Below are positions 18,601-25,740 of a DNA stretch of 64,000 nt, in pieces. Made by a program: the position numbers and the translations under genes. The stretch lies in the NCBI GenBank assembly GCA_022072165.1, contig JAJVIF010000001.1:1240001-1304000 (forward strand). The letters run 5' to 3'. The stretch is from a bacterium (GTDB taxonomy: Bacteria > JAJVIF01). The notes below the pieces were generated by a model. The model was not told where the DNA came from. It worked only from the letters and a program-made list of their open reading frames with translations, and did no database searches. Position 1 is the first letter of the stretch. Each line of letters begins with the position of its first letter.

Positions 18601-19271
18601 ACATCGTGCCGGTCTACTCCATGAAGAACTCCAGCGGCACCGACCCGGTCTTCTACAAACCCGACACCACCCAGGTGAACAACTACTTCTCCCACGCCTA
18701 CATCGAGGCGGTCAACATGCCGAACGGCTTTGGTGGGATGACCTACCTCTCCCCGCTGAACCTCTCAGTGACCGACCAGTTCAACTATGTTGAAACCACC
18801 GGGAACTACGCTGCACCGGCGGAGAAGTACAGCCAGACTCCCCACGGGCAATTCTGTGGTGGCATCGACCGGTACTCTTCCAGCGGCACCATCGGACTCT
18901 GGACCGGGTCCTATAACCCCTCCAAAGTCCCCCCGACCGGCGTCGGCCTGAACGACAAGCCCTACAACACCCGGAACTATTTTACAGTCGCCACCGGCCG
19001 CATCAAAGACCTCTGGAGCGGTGGGACCTACACCGAGCTCATCAACCATGTCTTTGTCCACGAGATGGGGCATTCCCTGGGACTCCCCCACAACAGTTCC
19101 AGCACCACCGGTAATCCGCAACTCTCCAAGCATGGCAGCAATGGTATCGGGATCATGGCGCCAGCGACCGGTCCCGGGGTGTCACACCTTTTCACCCTGT
19201 CCGAACTCCAGTTCCTGAGAGGCGCGGATACGGTCGACTCGGTGATCTATCGCGGCCCGTACTACGAGTAG
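15630..19271 (+). CDS. Giant PKD-repeat lipoprotein with C-terminal metzincin-type protease motif (second copy)
   Basis: 1213 residues with GAGGTG upstream. The lipoprotein signal ends LGLMSC. The N-terminal family domain (YDLDATQFF, FDVRGILIL, ADGFTTHFDY) is followed by three PKD domains near residues 453, 553 and 647. An Ig-like segment comes next and then HEMGHSLGLPH near residue 1142, with GIGIMAP as the candidate Met-turn. Both copies end in an RGPYYE motif. Order and motif spacing match the gene at 11732 throughout, so this is an old tandem duplication, not a recent one. The role is probably extracellular or periplasmic proteolysis; the PKD modules would present the protease away from the membrane. 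Confidence 0.85.
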   Translation: MSRTSAAGSLFFGLLSRISLLLLFIALGLMSCGRGAGSPLAPGTPSAGLPSPEAPTALAQASWQSGASSLFGLVTGTIHPDGTVEVDPPRQAVAVGNIYDLDATQFFTNAPCRDCARLSGFAGVAPQRLGLDFTIRHPFPDTLPRRDLHVFDVRGILILPGTTTIEGLTAPVNTGLTTIETQILQGAPGLVTNADGFTTHFDYHGDDPRYRPGAPPIPGNLNAFKRFFEDAATPLFQPATPSGWNVLAMGAGPETQRYILDTTRMTQPLSFAFVVDARWGESAIKATRTNPTYYLPAFNRQEAWRVDCAITGNNLQGGDMTSSATLELTVYDWQANAEVASQFPDPSQPGEVPWAGDVGKVEAIVPGLSTLDEATDPVSGGGTPASPYLYRLTINNDQQAVAGTYWGVAAVRDQLYLAGLSGPGGIPELPGVNQGFDLKDYSTYVVFQLAVAPPVDDPPVADATATAPTSVLMGEAVLLDGSRSADDGAITKYEWDPGDGSGWQDRGLTPTLSVSYSLPVGINQQIFTAQLRVTDDAAQSSTASVDITVSRVVDNPPTAVASSSPANPAPGQQVTLIGSASTDDFGIVKYRWNPGDGTGWVDNGATPNRQHTYSPTTTTSYTATLEVTDTSNQTATTSTQITVTVANQGPIASLTGTTPTSGASPLQVTFDGSTSSDDQGIVKFEFDPGDGTGWVDRGLVPTYQHTYTVAGSTDFTARLRVTDGPGLTHTAQTTISVSAAAPCSLTGISGVSVLNNGQTITLTAQGSSASYEWTENSPKISFVGPTNQSSVQVAAIAGSASLNDITVTLTGSTPGCTFNKTLTVYTVELTAPAATRKQYVNFSNGGPSNEGTNVQVTARVVPAKSGVNLAFTFVDPDLPTFSYVSGTSWTSGGEVVQTGDTDTTGNDNLGDNLRPNGSSTGQPYTIGYDNGGGIYKENLTVATDGSGNASAIFRVSRYGGDNYQFVATGDPAGGGVAINATSPTVTVWRKYIVPVYSMKNSSGTDPVFYKPDTTQVNNYFSHAYIEAVNMPNGFGGMTYLSPLNLSVTDQFNYVETTGNYAAPAEKYSQTPHGQFCGGIDRYSSSGTIGLWTGSYNPSKVPPTGVGLNDKPYNTRNYFTVATGRIKDLWSGGTYTELINHVFVHEMGHSLGLPHNSSSTTGNPQLSKHGSNGIGIMAPATGPGVSHLFTLSELQFLRGADTVDSVIYRGPYYE

Positions 19272-19294
19272 CTCCCCAGATGCCCGGAGTGCGC

Positions 19295-19300
19295 TACGCT
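19295..19300 (+). promoter_or_regulatory. -10-like TACGCT seven bases before a GTG start
   Basis: TACGCT-N7-GTG(19308), no SD. Same arrangement as TACGCT at 47709-47714. Confidence 0.35.
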
Positions 19301-19307
19301 ATGGCGC

Positions 19308-20480
19308 GTGGCACCCCAGGGAAGTAAAAGCGGGAAATCTGGGAAGTCCGGGAAGTCGGGCTCCAAAGGCTCCAGCAGTACGAAGGGTCCCCTGACCCAG
19401 CGGATGGAGTCCGTGAAAGTCGATGCCCGGGACAATGTCCCGCGCACCGACGACTCTGCGGGACCGCTGATCTTCTTCCTGGTGCTGGTCTTTTTCGCAG
19501 TCGGTGCAGTCGCCTGGCACTATTTCTCCCGCCTCATCGCCCCGGCTCCCCCGCCGGCCACTGTGGTCCCGACCGACACCGAACTCATCCAGGCTCCCGC
19601 GACCACCCTCCCCCTGGCGGTGCCATCGGCATCGGTCGTCACGAGCTTTGGCTACGACGACAGCGGGCGGTATCTGGTCCCCCTGCAGTCCACCGCTTCG
19701 GCGGACCCGGTCGCGACACTGAAAGCCCAGCTCAACGCGCTGGATCCGGCACCCGGCATTGAGCGGCTGCTCCCTGGCCAGACCCAGCTCCGTGACCTCC
19801 GACGCGAAGGCTCGCTGGTCCTCTGTGATCTCCCAGCGGAGCTGTTCGAACTCCTCCCTGGCGAAGGGGCCGCTCATGGGTTGCTGGAAGCCCTGACCCA
19901 TGCCATCACCGGCCTCGAAGGGGTCACCAAAGTGCAGTTTTTGATCGATGGGCAGGTCGAAGAAACCACTGAAGGGGGCATCGCTCTGGGAGAACCCTGG
20001 ACTGTCCGCAATCCGCTGAACGTCATTGACGGGGGGCGGACAGGCACCGCCACCGGCACCTACTACTTTCTCGACGACACCAGCCGCTGGCTGGTGCCCG
20101 TGACACTGTCGTATTCCCCCGGCACTGCACCGTTGCGCTCCCGTCTCAATCGACTCATGGAAGGGCCACCCGCAGGCTCTGACCTGAAAAGCGTCATTCC
20201 ACCGCAACTCTCCCTCGAGAGCATCGAGTACGACAACGCCACCAGCACGCTCGGCCTCGCCTGGACAACCACAGAGCCACCGCAATCCTGGGGACTCTTC
20301 GACCCGCCCCACATGATGCAGGCGATACTCCGGACACTCAGCGAGGCAACTCCCATCCGGTCGGTCTGGATGACCATCAACGGCCAGGATGTCTGGACAG
20401 TCGAGAGCTTCGCTCAGCACAAGTCCGCCATCAGCCAGTACCAGCTGATCAATCCAGTGAGTCCGCCAGCTACGCCGTAG
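19308..20480 (+). CDS. GerMN-domain membrane protein
   Basis: 390 residues, start GTG 19308. The N-terminus is a Ser/Gly/Lys repeat (GSKSGKSGKSGKSGSKG), then one membrane helix (LIFFLVLVFFAVGAVAWHYF), then a Pro/Thr linker and two GerMN-like modules: residues ~115-235 (YLVPLQST... GLLEALTHAITGLEGVTKVQFLIDGQ) and ~240-375 (YYFLDDTSRWLVPVTLSY... MMQAILRTLSEATPIRSVWMTINGQ). GerMN occurs in spore germination proteins and in LpqB-like envelope proteins; sporulation should not be inferred from it alone. Its 3' end overlaps the convergent gene at 20470 by 11 bases. Confidence 0.75.
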   Translation: MAPQGSKSGKSGKSGKSGSKGSSSTKGPLTQRMESVKVDARDNVPRTDDSAGPLIFFLVLVFFAVGAVAWHYFSRLIAPAPPPATVVPTDTELIQAPATTLPLAVPSASVVTSFGYDDSGRYLVPLQSTASADPVATLKAQLNALDPAPGIERLLPGQTQLRDLRREGSLVLCDLPAELFELLPGEGAAHGLLEALTHAITGLEGVTKVQFLIDGQVEETTEGGIALGEPWTVRNPLNVIDGGRTGTATGTYYFLDDTSRWLVPVTLSYSPGTAPLRSRLNRLMEGPPAGSDLKSVIPPQLSLESIEYDNATSTLGLAWTTTEPPQSWGLFDPPHMMQAILRTLSEATPIRSVWMTINGQDVWTVESFAQHKSAISQYQLINPVSPPATP

Positions 20481-21675
20481 TGGTCCCCGGTGCCGGGGGG
20501 GCCAGATTAAACAGCGCCCAGGCATCCTCTTTGAGACGCAGCACAACGAAGTGTGTCACCTGCGGCTGACTGATCCCCTCTTCCATCAGATAGTGCTCCA
20601 GCCCCGGGCAGGCCCAGGTCAGGGTGTCATCAGGATTCACACGTCGAATGCGGGTCTTCAGCGGACGCAGCTTCAGATTTTTCACCGGTGTAAACGGCAG
20701 GATCGGCACGACATCCCAGACCGTAAAGGCCGGCTCCCGTGGGAGTAAGGGCAGGATGGTGTCCGCTGCACCGACCGCGATCGGCGTGTAGCGATCCCGG
20801 AAGTCCTGGTATTCCTGCCAGGCTTTGGGAGTCCGTTCCAGCACTGGCAGCCCTTCGAGTGCGATCATCCAGTCGGCCCGCACACTGGCGAGATACTCCG
20901 CATCCCGCGCCCGTCGATCTGCTTCCTTCACCTCCAGTTCGATCAGTCGTCGGAGTCGACGCTCCAGCCGGGATCCCAGGCTTCCCCGCTCGCTGTCCGG
21001 CAGATCCGCAGCTGCCAGCTGGGACAACGCGGCTTCGATCTCGCTCCGACTGTCGCTGTACACCGCGAGTCGGACCTCAATCGCCGACCACCAGGCGGGC
21101 ATCGGCCCCGCAGCGAGCAGGACTTCCCGGGCGCTGTTCAGCCAGTCACGAATGATGGGATAGACGATCCACTCCGGGGCTACGGCGCGTTCCACGGCGG
21201 CCTGCGGCCAGCCCTGATCCGCCAGCCAGCGATTCCCGGAGGCGAAGAGGAGGTCGCGATGCACGGCGAAACGCTCCGCCGTGATCAGAGCGACCCGGTC
21301 GCGCTTCAGCTTGGTGGCATACGCGCTCAGCGGTACTCGTCGCTTGAGCGCGAACAGACGCAGCATCTCCAGCAGCAGGCTCATGCAATCAACAGGAGAA
21401 TGGTGCAAATGCTGGCAGGTCGCCTCGAAGGCCCGGATGGCGCGCGGAATCTGACTATTCCGGACATACAGCAACGGAAAGAGGGGGTACTGCCCGAAAT
21501 CCGCCACCTGCGCCTGGAGCTGGGATCGCCAGGCGGCTTCCAGCGCCGGGTTCCAGACCGCGTGGCCGTTCCCCTGCGCCATCAGCTCGACCAGCGCCTC
21601 CGCCTCGCAGACCCGCTGCTCTTCCACCAGAAATGTCAGGGTTGCTGGCAACAGCGTGGTAGCCGTCCGTGGCAT
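20470..21675 (-). CDS. Hypothetical helical protein
   Basis: 401 residues from the ATG at 21675, which has GGAGGA six bases upstream. Nearly all helical, with Trp/Arg-rich segments (RLERRLRRLIELEVKEADRR, DWMIALEGLPVLERTPKAW). No signal peptide or membrane helix. I do not recognise the family and the neighbours give no hint. Confidence 0.7.
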   Translation of the reverse strand: MPRTATTLLPATLTFLVEEQRVCEAEALVELMAQGNGHAVWNPALEAAWRSQLQAQVADFGQYPLFPLLYVRNSQIPRAIRAFEATCQHLHHSPVDCMSLLLEMLRLFALKRRVPLSAYATKLKRDRVALITAERFAVHRDLLFASGNRWLADQGWPQAAVERAVAPEWIVYPIIRDWLNSAREVLLAAGPMPAWWSAIEVRLAVYSDSRSEIEAALSQLAAADLPDSERGSLGSRLERRLRRLIELEVKEADRRARDAEYLASVRADWMIALEGLPVLERTPKAWQEYQDFRDRYTPIAVGAADTILPLLPREPAFTVWDVVPILPFTPVKNLKLRPLKTRIRRVNPDDTLTWACPGLEHYLMEEGISQPQVTHFVVLRLKEDAWALFNLAPPAPGTTTA

Positions 21676-21875
21676 GCCGCGTCCTCCGTCCGATACTGCT
21701 GAAGTTTCTGCCGGACAGCCCCTCCGATCAGGGCAGCCTCTCCTCCGACCCACTGAAAGCGGGCCGGAAGCTCTACCATAGTATCGGGAGCATTCAGTCG
21801 AATTAACCCCCGGAACAGAAAACTCCAGCCGTCGTCTGATGCTCTGTCACCTACTAGTCAGCCGGAGCCCCGCCC

Positions 21876-22838
21876 GTGATCCGACTTTCCCGCTTCATTT
21901 GGCCCCTCGTGGGGCTGTTGAGCCTCCTGTTGATGCTGCAGGCCAATGCCGGCAGCGGTGGACTTCTCCGTGGAGCAAAGGCCCCCACTCCAGGCGCGGG
22001 CACCACCCGGGAGTCGCTGACCATCGATGGTCGACAGCGGACCTATCTCGTCCACTTGCCCCGGGGATATGACGGCTCCGAGCCCCTCCCGCTGGTCCTG
22101 GTCTTCCACGGCGGGGGCGGTTCCGGTCCGAACGCTGAAACGATGAGCCAGTTCAGCCCCAAAGCGGATCGCGAGCACTTCATCGTGGTGTACCCCGAGG
22201 GGACCAATCGTCGCCACACCGACAAACTGTTGACCTGGAACGCCGGGCAATGCTGTGGCTATGCCGCAGACGCCCAGGTCAATGATGTCGGCTTCATTCG
22301 AACTCTCCTCGACACACTGACCCGGCAATACGCCGTTGACCCCGCCCGGATCTATGCCACTGGGCTCTCCAATGGCGGGGCGATGACGCATCGACTGGGC
22401 CTGGAGCTCAGCGACCGGCTGGCGGCAATCGCGCCGGTCGGAGCGCCGGGAGAAGTCGTGGGGAAAGCAGGGGGTCAGCCCATCTCAGTGCTCATCATCC
22501 ACGGCACCGAGGATCAGCATGTCCCGGTCGCCGGTGGAGTGGGCCGCAAGTCCGTGGCAAAGCTGGTCTGGACCCCGCTCGCGGATACCGTGGCGTACTG
22601 GGTTCAGGCAAGCCATGCCACGACTCCGCCCCGTATCACGGAAACCAGCATCCTGCGCAAAGAGGAATACCCTGCCAGCGCCAGGGGAGAGGACGTCATG
22701 CTGGTCCTGGTAAAGGGGCTTGGGCATACCTGGCCTGGCGGAGTCGCGGGCTGGAAAGGCGCGGATGAACCGGGGACCGCCTTCAACGCCACCGATTTCA
22801 TCTGCGAATTCTTCTGGGACCACCCGAAGCGTCACTAA
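21876..22838 (+). CDS. Secreted alpha/beta-hydrolase, PHB depolymerase/feruloyl esterase (LpqC) family
   Basis: 320 residues. Signal peptide of about 25 residues ending ANA. Family hallmarks: RTYLVHLPRGYDG, VFHGGGGSG (oxyanion region), nucleophile Ser165 in ATGLSNGGAM, Asp213 in IIHGTEDQHVP, His284 in GLGHTWPGG. The CCGYA and NDVGFI segments are typical of the CE1-like polyhydroxybutyrate depolymerase/feruloyl esterase group, which cleaves carboxylic esters outside the cytoplasm. The true substrate cannot be told from sequence. Start GTG 21876 with a modest GGAG upstream. Confidence 0.88.
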   Translation: MIRLSRFIWPLVGLLSLLLMLQANAGSGGLLRGAKAPTPGAGTTRESLTIDGRQRTYLVHLPRGYDGSEPLPLVLVFHGGGGSGPNAETMSQFSPKADREHFIVVYPEGTNRRHTDKLLTWNAGQCCGYAADAQVNDVGFIRTLLDTLTRQYAVDPARIYATGLSNGGAMTHRLGLELSDRLAAIAPVGAPGEVVGKAGGQPISVLIIHGTEDQHVPVAGGVGRKSVAKLVWTPLADTVAYWVQASHATTPPRITETSILRKEEYPASARGEDVMLVLVKGLGHTWPGGVAGWKGADEPGTAFNATDFICEFFWDHPKRH

Positions 22839-23010
22839 CCCGGAGATCAGGCGTCGGCCTGCGGGAACTTCCGTGCTGGCATGACGTCTCATGCACAAAA
22901 AGCACCGTCGGGCAGCAATGGTCGACGGGTTCCCGGGCTCCCTGGTGCCAGACAGGGGGCCCTCCTTGCGTTGGGGGGAACCAGGCTGGCAGCAGGAGAT
23001 GTGTGCAGGG

Positions 23011-23493
23011 CTAGTGCAGACTCTGCAAGGTGCCATCGTGGGGATGGACCTGCCCATCCCGGCCCGTGGTCCCCTCCAGATGGGCGATGCGGGCTTCCAG
23101 CGACTCCAGCTGTCCGTTGATGATGCCAAGCACCTGATCGACAAGCTGATTGACGATAGCAGGGCGTTCCAGCGCGGCCTGGATCATCTGGGTGAGAGCT
23201 TCACGCAGCAGGTGATCGGAGGGTGTCCCGGGAACAGCACGATGCAGTCTGGTCTCCTCGGGCATCAGGAGCGCCCCATCGGTCTGCTCATCGATGAACT
23301 CTTTGAGGGGACAGTCCAGCACTTCGGCGATCCGCTGGAGCGCTTTGAGGCTGGGGAACTCCTCCCCCCGTTCAATGGCGGAGATGTACCCCTGTGAGAG
23401 TCCGGCGGCTTCCGCCAGCTTCTTCTGGGTCCACATTTTTCCTCGGGAAAAGCGAGCGCGGCGCACTTTGTCGCCGATTGCATGGGTGTCCAC
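23011..23493 (-). CDS. XRE-family transcriptional regulator
   Basis: 160 residues from the GTG at 23493, with AAGGAGG about eight bases upstream. Residues ~5-68 form a Cro/CI helix-turn-helix: QKKLAEAAGLSQGYISAIER followed by FPSLKALQRIAEVLDCPLKEF. The rest is helical (LLREALTQMIQAALERP, a heptad-like QLESLEARIAHLEG) and probably mediates oligomerisation. No obvious target operon adjoins it. An inverted repeat upstream (23539-23607) could be an autoregulatory site. Confidence 0.85.
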   Translation of the reverse strand: MDTHAIGDKVRRARFSRGKMWTQKKLAEAAGLSQGYISAIERGEEFPSLKALQRIAEVLDCPLKEFIDEQTDGALLMPEETRLHRAVPGTPSDHLLREALTQMIQAALERPAIVNQLVDQVLGIINGQLESLEARIAHLEGTTGRDGQVHPHDGTLQSLH

Positions 23494-23538
23494 CTGACCA
23501 CCCTCCTTGCGCCTGTTGTTGTTATCCGGGGAGACCAG

Positions 23539-23607
23539 TAGTGGCCTGGAGTGTCGTCTGGTATCCCGTGCGCCTACTGCGAGGGAGGGTAGCAATGGGG
23601 GCCACTA
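23539..23607. repeat. Inverted repeat TAGTGGCC...GGCCACTA upstream of the XRE gene
   Basis: Perfect 8-base inverted repeat at 23539-23546 and 23600-23607, with a further TAGTG on the minus strand near 23614. It lies in a relatively AT-rich spacer of about 270 bases (23494-23766). On the minus strand TATAGT at 23614-23619 is a plausible -10 for the regulator. Confidence 0.35.
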
Positions 23608-23766
23608 AAAGCAACACTATAGAGAGAGTCGCTGCTATGTACGACTTCGAGATGCGAGGCCAAAATCCGCTCAAATGCCGATTCTGGCTACACATCCGAT
23701 GTCAGGTGTGTGGTCAAAAATGCCCTAATCTTTGTCAGGACTTCTGAGATCAATCACGTATTATGT

Positions 23767-25740
23767 CTACTCCTGGTCCTCCTGCTGTTCGGGTTCCCCC
23801 GACTCATCCCCCTCGCTTTTGGGCTCGCGTTCCTCATCAGTGGATGCTGGCTCCCCGGACTCGGGCTTCTTCGCTTCTTCCTCGGCAGCGCTCCCCGAAG
23901 CCGGAACGTCCTTTGACTCACCCGCTACTGCGCCTGCCGAGCCTTCCGCTGCTGGGGCTTCCGGTGCTTCTTCCGCAACGTTGGGATCCCGCAGCGTATG
24001 CGCACTTTCGCCGGGCAGGGGACTTAAGGTGACACCTCCCTCGATGTCGCTCGGCTTTTGATCATCGGTGTTCACGATCAGTGCACTTTCGACATGCCCA
24101 TACGCCTCGAACACATCGCTGGAAAGATGCAGGATCCCCAGGTCCGCCAGCACCATCTGCTTGTCGCGTCGACGCATCTGCACTTCGCCGGTGAGTGTCA
24201 GCTGGTCGCTGCCCTTCTCGTAACTGATGGCGTCGGCCCGGCTCCACTGGTGGGGCTGCCGCATCCGGACATTCCCCTCCGCTTCGAGATCTTCGGTGTC
24301 CAGGCGTACCACCACGCGCTCGGCCCAGCCTTCTGCTGGACGACGCGCGTCTTCTTTGACCTTCTCGTCCTCATCGGGCTCGATGACCTCATAGGTGAAG
24401 AGCCAGTCGCCACTCGTCTGCTGCCCCCAGACTGCGCCTTCAGCGATCAGCACCTGGCCTCCATACTCGCTTGGTGGAATCGCTTCGAGGTCTGTGGCTT
24501 CGGCCGAAGGGTTCCCCTCCTCATCCACAAACGCCCCCGGCTGGAACGTGATGCCCTGTTCCCGGACCTGCTCCGGTGTGAGATGCACCGTTTCCTGGCC
24601 CACCAGCATGATGGCTGGCGGGGCGTCGGCGGGGTCCTCCCACACGCGGGGGGAGTCATCCAGGATGACTTTGGCCGCCTTCGCTTCTTTATCGGCCTGT
24701 TTCCAGTGGACCGCCCCATCGAAGTGGGTCAGCTTCCGGTGCTCCTCATGTAGCAGCTTGTCGCAGGTGAGCGTACTGGCCACTGCCAGCAGTGCTTTGA
24801 GGAGCTTAGAGTCTCTCTTTTCCACCAGATCGTGGGTGTAGAGCCATTGGCCATCGACCTGCCAGAGTTCCACGGCCCCATCCATGACCAGTTGCTCATC
24901 GGGAGTTTTAACGTAGTGAATATCCCGGGCTTTGGCGGTCCGCCCTTCCTGGACGATGGTCGCGACTCCGGGAGTCTCCGGCTCGACCCACAGATGGAAC
25001 TCTTTCGTCCCCCACCAGTAGTGCAGGTTGTCCCCGGTGAGGGTGGTCTCCCGCTCCCGGAGGGCGTTTTCCAGTTTTTGACGTCGCGAGGGCTTCGCCG
25101 GCAGGGGCTTCGGTTGCTTGGCATACACCAGGGCTTTGACCGCCCCAACAGCGGTCATTTTCTTCACGTCATCGGAATACTCCAGGGTCAGGTCGAGCGT
25201 GTTCAACACGCCATCCTTGCTCTCGACCTCTACCCCCCCCTCGCCCCAGAACATCGCGACTTCATGCTTTTCATCCAGGAATCCCTGAGCCGCCCGGACA
25301 ATGGTGTCTTCGTAAGTAACCACGACATTCCCTTCGAGGGTCACCAGTTCCTCAACCCGGTCCTGGATGATCAGGTCAGCCTGGATGTCGGCGAACTTCG
25401 TCCCTGGTCGCGCCTGGATCGTGACATTGGGAGGCGGCGGCAGGGGCCCGGGCATGGCTGAAGGGTCGAAGAAGATTTCAGGATCCAGCGATGGGAGGTC
25501 GCTCAGATTGGGGAGCGGCGGACCTGCGATCCCCTCCCGGGACTCTTGATACGTGATCGCCGGGGGGGTGTACGGCGGCGGCACCGTCTGATCAGGCGTC
25601 ACTTCCGCCTCCACCTCTGGAGTGGTTTCGTCTTGCTCCTCCGATTCCAGCGGCTCAATGAGCCCCTGACCATAAGCCGCTCCCAGCGGCAGATGGAGGG
25701 CCAGGCAGAGGAGACTCAGCGACAGGGGGAGGCGACGCAT
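23767..25740 (-). CDS. LptA/OstA-like periplasmic protein, long form with acidic tail
   Basis: About 657 residues from the ATG at 25740 (GTG 25743 possible; AGGAGG just upstream). Signal peptide ending GAAYG. OstA-type repeats recur: LVTLEGNVVVTYEDTIVRA, VKKMTAVGAVKALV, QLVMDGAVELWQ and DLEAEGNVRMRQP, including GDNLHYWWGTKEF. These form the jellyroll of LptA-type lipopolysaccharide bridge proteins, so a role in moving glycolipid to the outer membrane is likely. It is three to four times the usual LptA length and ends in ~90 residues rich in Glu, Pro, Ala. Its start overlaps the LptC-like gene's stop, so the two are translationally coupled. Confidence 0.78.
   Translation of the reverse strand: MRRLPLSLSLLCLALHLPLGAAYGQGLIEPLESEEQDETTPEVEAEVTPDQTVPPPYTPPAITYQESREGIAGPPLPNLSDLPSLDPEIFFDPSAMPGPLPPPPNVTIQARPGTKFADIQADLIIQDRVEELVTLEGNVVVTYEDTIVRAAQGFLDEKHEVAMFWGEGGVEVESKDGVLNTLDLTLEYSDDVKKMTAVGAVKALVYAKQPKPLPAKPSRRQKLENALRERETTLTGDNLHYWWGTKEFHLWVEPETPGVATIVQEGRTAKARDIHYVKTPDEQLVMDGAVELWQVDGQWLYTHDLVEKRDSKLLKALLAVASTLTCDKLLHEEHRKLTHFDGAVHWKQADKEAKAAKVILDDSPRVWEDPADAPPAIMLVGQETVHLTPEQVREQGITFQPGAFVDEEGNPSAEATDLEAIPPSEYGGQVLIAEGAVWGQQTSGDWLFTYEVIEPDEDEKVKEDARRPAEGWAERVVVRLDTEDLEAEGNVRMRQPHQWSRADAISYEKGSDQLTLTGEVQMRRRDKQMVLADLGILHLSSDVFEAYGHVESALIVNTDDQKPSDIEGGVTLSPLPGESAHTLRDPNVAEEAPEAPAAEGSAGAVAGESKDVPASGSAAEEEAKKPESGEPASTDEEREPKSEGDESGEPEQQEDQE

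Noticed and set aside
19317-19385. Ser/Gly/Lys codon repeats as a possible tandem-repeat element
   Set aside because: They lie in frame at the N-terminus of the GerMN protein and are best explained as a disordered cytoplasmic tail.
19308-20480. Evidence for sporulation from GerMN, SpoIIAA-like and SpoIIE-like domains
   Set aside because: These domains are widespread in non-sporulating bacteria and no sporulation-specific gene is present.
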